DNA from: Actinomycetes bacterium
GTDB lineage: Bacteria > Actinomycetota > Coriobacteriia > Coriobacteriales > Eggerthellaceae
Reading direction: 5' to 3'
NCBI GenBank assembly: GCA_023429565.1
Contig: JAEZDJ010000004.1
Location: forward strand, 1 to 63,038
Length of the DNA: 63,038 nucleotides
Position numbers and translations under genes: made by a program. Within the stretch, counting starts at the first letter, position 1; each line of letters begins with the position of its first letter. The notes beneath the pieces were generated by a model. It did no database searches. It was not told the origin of the DNA and saw only the letters and a program-made list of their open reading frames with translations. Of this stretch, positions 59,497 through 63,038 are shown piece by piece.

Positions 59497-59524
59497 CCAT
59501 CCCCTGCGGGGACGCAGGGGATGG
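59497..59524 (+). terminator. Hairpin after the efflux gene
   Basis: A perfect 11-bp stem (CCATCCCCTGC, 6-base loop) lies 48 bases after the efflux gene stop and before the next MFS gene. A T run is absent, so termination may be incomplete. Confidence 0.5.
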
Positions 59525-59635
59525 GATTCCCGCAAAAGGGATGAACCCCTTGCCGACATCGAAGGGCAGAACGGCGAAAGACATGGTACCGTAAGCGTAT
59601 CCAAGTCGGCCGGCCCTTCGATGAACAGGATATTC

Positions 59636-60979
59636 ATGAACATTTCGCAGCGCATCGATGCCCTGCCCATGACTCCCACCGCACGGAAGATCATGGTCCT
59701 CGTCGGCATCGGATGGCTCTTCGATGCCATGGACCAAGGAATGGTCAGCGGAGTCATCGCCTCAATCGGCCGAGACTGGGCCCTGGACCCCACCCAACTC
59801 AGCCTGCTGGGCAGCGCAGGCATCTTGGGAATGATCGCGGGAGCGGCGCTCTCGGGAATCGCTTCCGACAGATGGGGCCGCCGCAGGGTCATCGTATGGA
59901 CGCTGGTCATCTTCAGCCTGGGGAGCGCCCTGTGCGGCCTGTCCCTGAATTACGAAATGCTGCTCGCCGCCCGCTTCTTGACAGGATTCGGGCTCGGTGG
60001 CGAGCTGCCTGCGGCCTCGACGCTTGTGAGCGAGATATCCCCCGTCAAGACCCGCGGCAGGAACGTCGTGTTCCTGGAGAGCTTCTGGGCATGGGGATGG
60101 ATAGCGGCTGCCTTGGTCGCATACCTGCTGATTCCCGTCTATGGCTGGCGGGTCGCGTTTTTCGTGGGCGCGATTCCTGCCCTGTTTGCCGCAGTCCTCA
60201 GGCGCGCAGTTCCCGAATCACCGCGCTACCTCGCCCTCAAAGGGAAGTACGACGAAGCGGACCTGCTGGTCAGCACCATGGAACGAGAGGCTGGCATTGT
60301 CTTGTCGGCAGACGAGAAGAATACCGGGCAAGAACAGGAGGCCGCATCGGCGGCTCCCGTCTCCCTTTTTGCAAACTTCAAGCAGCTCTGGTCACGGAAG
60401 CATTTACGCACGACCGCAGTCATATGGGCCTTGTGGTTCGGAATTAATTTCGGGTATTACGGGTTCGTCCTTTGGACGCCGTCGCTTTTGATGAGCCAGG
60501 GGTTCGACATGGTGAAGAGCTTCGAGTTCACCTTGATCATGTGCATCGCACAGCTTCCCGGTTACTTCAGCGCCGCCTATCTTATTGAACGCATAGGCCG
60601 GAAAGCATGCCTCACGCTGTTCCTGCTGGGAACAGCCGTCTCAGCCTGGTTCTTCGGACAAGCAGGAAGCCCGGAACAGATCATCGCCTTTGGGTGCCTG
60701 CTCTATTTTTTCGCTCTTGGATCCTGGGGTTGCGTCTATTCGTACACGCCCGAAGTCTACCCGACCGACATACGAGGCGCAGGCAATGGCTGGGCCGCTG
60801 CATTTGGCAGGATTGGGGCCCTTATCGCACCTCTCATCGTTCCCGTCCTCTTTTCCCTGACCGATGCTGAACGAGGTTTCTCCCTGGTGTTCATGTTGCT
60901 CACCGGGGTCTTCGTGGCAGTTGCCGTGATCGTCGGCGTGGCGGGACAAGAAACAAGGGGACGGCCTCTTGACGATTGA
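59636..60979 (+). CDS. MFS permease of the aromatic acid / sugar type
   Basis: A 447-residue twelve-helix permease. Helix 1 has WLFDAMDQGMVSGV, close to the DGxD-type motif of aromatic-acid:proton symporters. Loop 2-3 is SDRWGRRRVI, loop 8-9 is IERIGRKACL, and ESPRYL after helix 6 and YTPEVYPTDIRGAGNG near helix 10-11 are sugar-porter/AAHS hallmarks. The ATG at 59636 has AGGAT upstream; ATG 59621 is possible. It could import an aromatic or carboxylic acid. Co-regulation with the upstream efflux gene is uncertain. Confidence 0.88.
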   Translation: MNISQRIDALPMTPTARKIMVLVGIGWLFDAMDQGMVSGVIASIGRDWALDPTQLSLLGSAGILGMIAGAALSGIASDRWGRRRVIVWTLVIFSLGSALCGLSLNYEMLLAARFLTGFGLGGELPAASTLVSEISPVKTRGRNVVFLESFWAWGWIAAALVAYLLIPVYGWRVAFFVGAIPALFAAVLRRAVPESPRYLALKGKYDEADLLVSTMEREAGIVLSADEKNTGQEQEAASAAPVSLFANFKQLWSRKHLRTTAVIWALWFGINFGYYGFVLWTPSLLMSQGFDMVKSFEFTLIMCIAQLPGYFSAAYLIERIGRKACLTLFLLGTAVSAWFFGQAGSPEQIIAFGCLLYFFALGSWGCVYSYTPEVYPTDIRGAGNGWAAAFGRIGALIAPLIVPVLFSLTDAERGFSLVFMLLTGVFVAVAVIVGVAGQETRGRPLDD

Positions 60980-61077
60980 ACCACATCACTGGAAGCCTTG
61001 AGCGAACAGCAGACGTTTGGTTAAATACAAAACTACTAATAGAGCAAATGAAGCAGAGCTTACATGGAAGGAAGGCA

Positions 61078-61557
61078 ATGAACGAGGCCGATGTCACTGG
61101 ATTTCTTGACGCCAAGGGGATTGGCTATGAACTATTTCGCCATCCTGCAGTTTTTTCCGCAAACGACGGGCTGCCAGAAGGCATAGGACACCCTGACGCA
61201 GTGACAAAGAATTTGTTCCTCCGAGATGACAAGAGACAAAACCGCTATTTGGTCGTGATGCCCATAGCTGTTCGCGCCAACCTCAAGGCTCTTGCCGCCG
61301 CCATTCCCAGCAGGCATCTGAGCTTCGTGCCCGAAGATGAGCTGCAGGCGACTCTGGGGGTGTCTCATGGCTCGGTAACCCCCCTCGCCCTGCTAGCCGC
61401 TCCTTCTGCGGCTGTTGCCGTTATTGACGCACGCCTGCTCAACGGCCTTGTTGGCGTTCACCCCCTCCATAACGAAGCGACGCTGTTTCTGCTGTGCGCC
61501 GATCTCATGACCCTGCTCGAAGACAACGGAACCACGGTCATGGTCGCGAATCTGTAG
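61078..61557 (+). CDS. YbaK/ProX-type aminoacyl-tRNA deacylase
   Basis: A 159-residue protein of the YbaK/ProX superfamily, which removes wrongly attached amino acids, typically Ala or Cys, from tRNA-Pro. Family features are YELFRHPAVFSANDGLPEG, the segment HPDAVTKNLFLRDDKRQ, LSFVPEDELQATLGVSHGSV, and VHPLHNEATLFL near the end. The length is that of stand-alone ProX/PrdX proteins. The ATG has GGAAGG upstream; a longer frame to 60976 lacks a site. It appears to be a single-gene unit. Confidence 0.9.
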   Translation: MNEADVTGFLDAKGIGYELFRHPAVFSANDGLPEGIGHPDAVTKNLFLRDDKRQNRYLVVMPIAVRANLKALAAAIPSRHLSFVPEDELQATLGVSHGSVTPLALLAAPSAAVAVIDARLLNGLVGVHPLHNEATLFLLCADLMTLLEDNGTTVMVANL

Positions 61558-61943
61558 GCCGAGCCGGCAAGCCGGTCATCCTCGGCATGCTCGCCGCGAA
61601 AATTGTGTCACCGCAGGGCAAGGTGACCGGCAAATGCGTCGCGCCAAACCGACCGCATGGCCAACCCAGACAAACGGAGCCATGCCGATCTCGGCTTCGC
61701 GTTCCTGCTTTTGACTCTTGTTGCAGGGCAGATGTACGGGCTCGCCTTGTGTTTTTAAATCTCGAATCATCGATGATCAGGGCATTGCATCCAAGAGCCC
61801 TTATGGATACATTTTCCCAACAAACATCTCCTATGCTCCCCAGAGACAACGCTGTTGCCTATGGTAATGCTTGTCATGCAGACTCCAGCCGAGACAAGGC
61901 GTCTGAATGGAAGTTTGGCTGGTCGAGCGAATTGAGGTGCGCG
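61558..61943 (+). other. Gap upstream of the acylase gene
   Basis: A 386-base stretch without a supported gene; the frame of the next gene continues open but lacks a start with a ribosome site and family likeness. CCGGC-AA-GCCGG lies just after the deacylase stop (about 61564-61580), and the palindrome ATCATCGATGAT (61766-61777) may be a regulatory site. No convincing promoter could be picked. Confidence 0.4.
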
Positions 61944-62927
61944 ATGTGCACAAGCTTCACATACCAAACCAAAGACGGTTCGAATGCCCTTGCCCGCACC
62001 ATGGACTTCACTTTCATCCTGAATCCTGATGCGATGCTGGTTCCCCGCGGATATGCCTGGACGGCTATCCCCAACAGCGAGGCCCACAGGACACGTTATG
62101 CCTTTACGGGATTGGGGCGCAACGACAAGGGGCCGTTGCTTGCCGATGGCGTTAATGAACAGGGCCTCAGTTGCGCTGCTCTCTACTTTCCAGGATTTGC
62201 CGTCTACAAGTCCGATCCACAGACGGGCAAAGTCAACCTCGCCCCCCACGAAATCGTGTTCTGGATGCTGGCCAACTTCGCCTCCGTCAAGGAAGTTCGC
62301 GCAGCCTTGGAAGACATAGCCATCGTGGACACCCCTATTGGATTCCTCGGCATCACGCCGCCACTTCACTGGATGGTCACCGACAAAGCAGGAGAAACCA
62401 TTGTTGTGGAGCCCCGTTCTGAAGGCCTCATGATCTACGACAATCCCCTCGGCGTGATGTCAAACAGCCCGGATTTTCCTTGGCATCTCACCAACATCAG
62501 GAACTACATAGGGCTCAACCCCAATCAGCTTCAACCCATCAAGCTGGCGGGCATAGAATTCTCTCCGTTCGGGCAAGGAGCAGGAACCTTTGGACTGCCG
62601 GGAGACTACACTCCACCAGCGCGTTTCCTGCGAGTCCTTTTTGGGAAGCAGACCATCGGCCATGCCGACAACGAGGCCGATGCCGTGACGGCAATGTTCC
62701 ATCTTCTCTTTTCCGTCGACATACCCAAGGGCAGCGTCTTGGGCAAGGACGGCATGGATTACACCCAGCACTCCTGTCTTATGTTTTGCGACAGCTGCTC
62801 CTATTATTTCAAAACCTACGACAACAACCAGATCTGCCACATAGACCTGATGTCAGAGGACCTGGATGCCAAGGACTTGAAGATATGGAGCATCCCGCAG
62901 GAGCAGCAAATGATGCACATCAACTGA
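61944..62927 (+). CDS. Penicillin V acylase / bile salt hydrolase family Ntn-hydrolase
   Basis: A 327-residue choloylglycine-hydrolase-family enzyme that cleaves linear amides (penicillin V, N-acyl amino acids or conjugated bile acids). Catalytic residues fall at the expected places: nucleophile Cys2 exposed after Met removal, Arg18, Asp21 (ARTMDFT), Asn in VMSNSPDFPWH (about 174) and Arg in PPARFLR (about 227). ALYF at about 79-82 has an aromatic at the position that is Tyr in penicillin V acylases and Asn in bile salt hydrolases. No signal peptide, so it acts in the cytoplasm. The ATG has GAGGTG upstream; the longer upstream frame would bury Cys2. Confidence 0.92.
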   Translation: MCTSFTYQTKDGSNALARTMDFTFILNPDAMLVPRGYAWTAIPNSEAHRTRYAFTGLGRNDKGPLLADGVNEQGLSCAALYFPGFAVYKSDPQTGKVNLAPHEIVFWMLANFASVKEVRAALEDIAIVDTPIGFLGITPPLHWMVTDKAGETIVVEPRSEGLMIYDNPLGVMSNSPDFPWHLTNIRNYIGLNPNQLQPIKLAGIEFSPFGQGAGTFGLPGDYTPPARFLRVLFGKQTIGHADNEADAVTAMFHLLFSVDIPKGSVLGKDGMDYTQHSCLMFCDSCSYYFKTYDNNQICHIDLMSEDLDAKDLKIWSIPQEQQMMHIN

Positions 62928-62939
62928 GGGGCATGAAAA

Positions 62940-62979
62940 AGCGCCCGGACCGGGGACAGCCGCCACCGATCCGGGCGCT
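62940..62979 (-). terminator. Rho-independent terminator of the gene at the right edge
   Basis: A perfect 10-bp stem (AGCGCCCGGA with its complement) is followed on the minus strand by TTTTTCATG. It lies 20 bases beyond the stop of the minus-strand gene entering at 63000. It can also form on the transcript of the acylase gene, whose stop is 12 bases away, but there it lacks the T run. Confidence 0.82.
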
Positions 62980-62999
62980 CACTGAGCGCATGAGAAGCG

Positions 63000-63038
63000 T
63001 CAGACTTCCAAATGCTTGAATGCTTCAGGCACTTCCTT
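63000..63038 (-). CDS. C-terminal end of a minus-strand gene cut by the window edge
   Basis: On the minus strand the last 39 bases read KEVPEAFKHLEV followed by TGA, directly before a canonical terminator. The position and phase make a real gene end likely. Twelve residues are not enough to name a family. Confidence 0.5.
   Translation of the reverse strand, partial: KEVPEAFKHLEV

Noticed and set aside
1..63038. CRISPR array, tRNA or rRNA genes
   Set aside because: No regularly spaced repeats, cloverleaf sequences or rRNA blocks were noticed in a reading of the whole window; tRNAscan and a covariance search would be needed to exclude single small RNAs.

Overview
The window looks like chromosome of an anaerobic actinobacterium of the class Coriobacteriia, most likely Eggerthellaceae. 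This is inferred from gene content, not from a marker gene. The grounds are an actinobacterial dnaK-grpE-dnaJ-hspR-clpB operon with an HspR-type operator, multi-spanning membrane proteins ending in LuxR-type helix-turn-helix domains, several Tat-exported FAD-binding fumarate-reductase-like proteins, and tandem molybdopterin oxidoreductases. No rRNA, tRNA or CRISPR array was seen.

Layout. 1-1835: an AT-richer IS1182-type insertion sequence, cut by the window edge. 1.9-9.4 kb: a small membrane stress protein, then the heat-shock operon on the minus strand, with its sigma70-type promoter and overlapping HspR operator at 9327-9356. 9.6-14 kb: a 2x[4Fe-4S] ferredoxin, a nickel/hydrogenase block (small protein, nikR, hypE), an unknown gene and a phosphohexomutase. 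14-15.1 kb: noncoding DNA with strong hairpins and a perfect parS centromere site at 14843-14858. 15.1-19.2 kb: galE, an LCP cell-wall ligase, a small Xre regulator and a VanZ protein.

19.2-31 kb: the most distinctive cluster. Two cytoplasmic bis-MGD molybdoenzymes, each with a small two-cluster Fe-S partner, lie with a SlyD-like prolyl isomerase, two tiny zinc-ribbon proteins (one of 59 residues, one with a collagen-like tail), two MFS transporters and a membrane LuxR regulator. It reads as a regulated import-and-reduce module for an organic acceptor, of the type known for catechol dehydroxylases in Eggerthella and Gordonibacter. The substrate cannot be read from the sequence.

31-40.4 kb: a second SlyD-like protein, a Tat-lipoprotein rubrerythrin with an operator-like promoter, and a 1768-residue surface adhesin divergent from an Mga/PRD-type regulator. 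40.5-57 kb: three Tat-type FAD reductases interleaved with three more membrane LuxR regulators, two decayed LuxR tails, a DUF4256 protein and a minus-strand block (FetAB-like ABC exporter, two-component system, DedA and PAP2). A Pho-box-like direct repeat lies upstream of dedA. 57-63 kb: TetR with a QacA-like efflux pump, an aromatic-acid-type MFS permease, a YbaK/ProX deacylase, a penicillin-V-acylase-type hydrolase, and the last 12 codons of a minus-strand gene.

The unifying theme is anaerobic use of organic electron acceptors. Cytoplasmic molybdoenzymes and exported flavoproteins are each placed next to a membrane-embedded LuxR sensor-regulator and often a permease. Starts were moved to the codon with the best ribosome binding site where the longest open frame was implausible.
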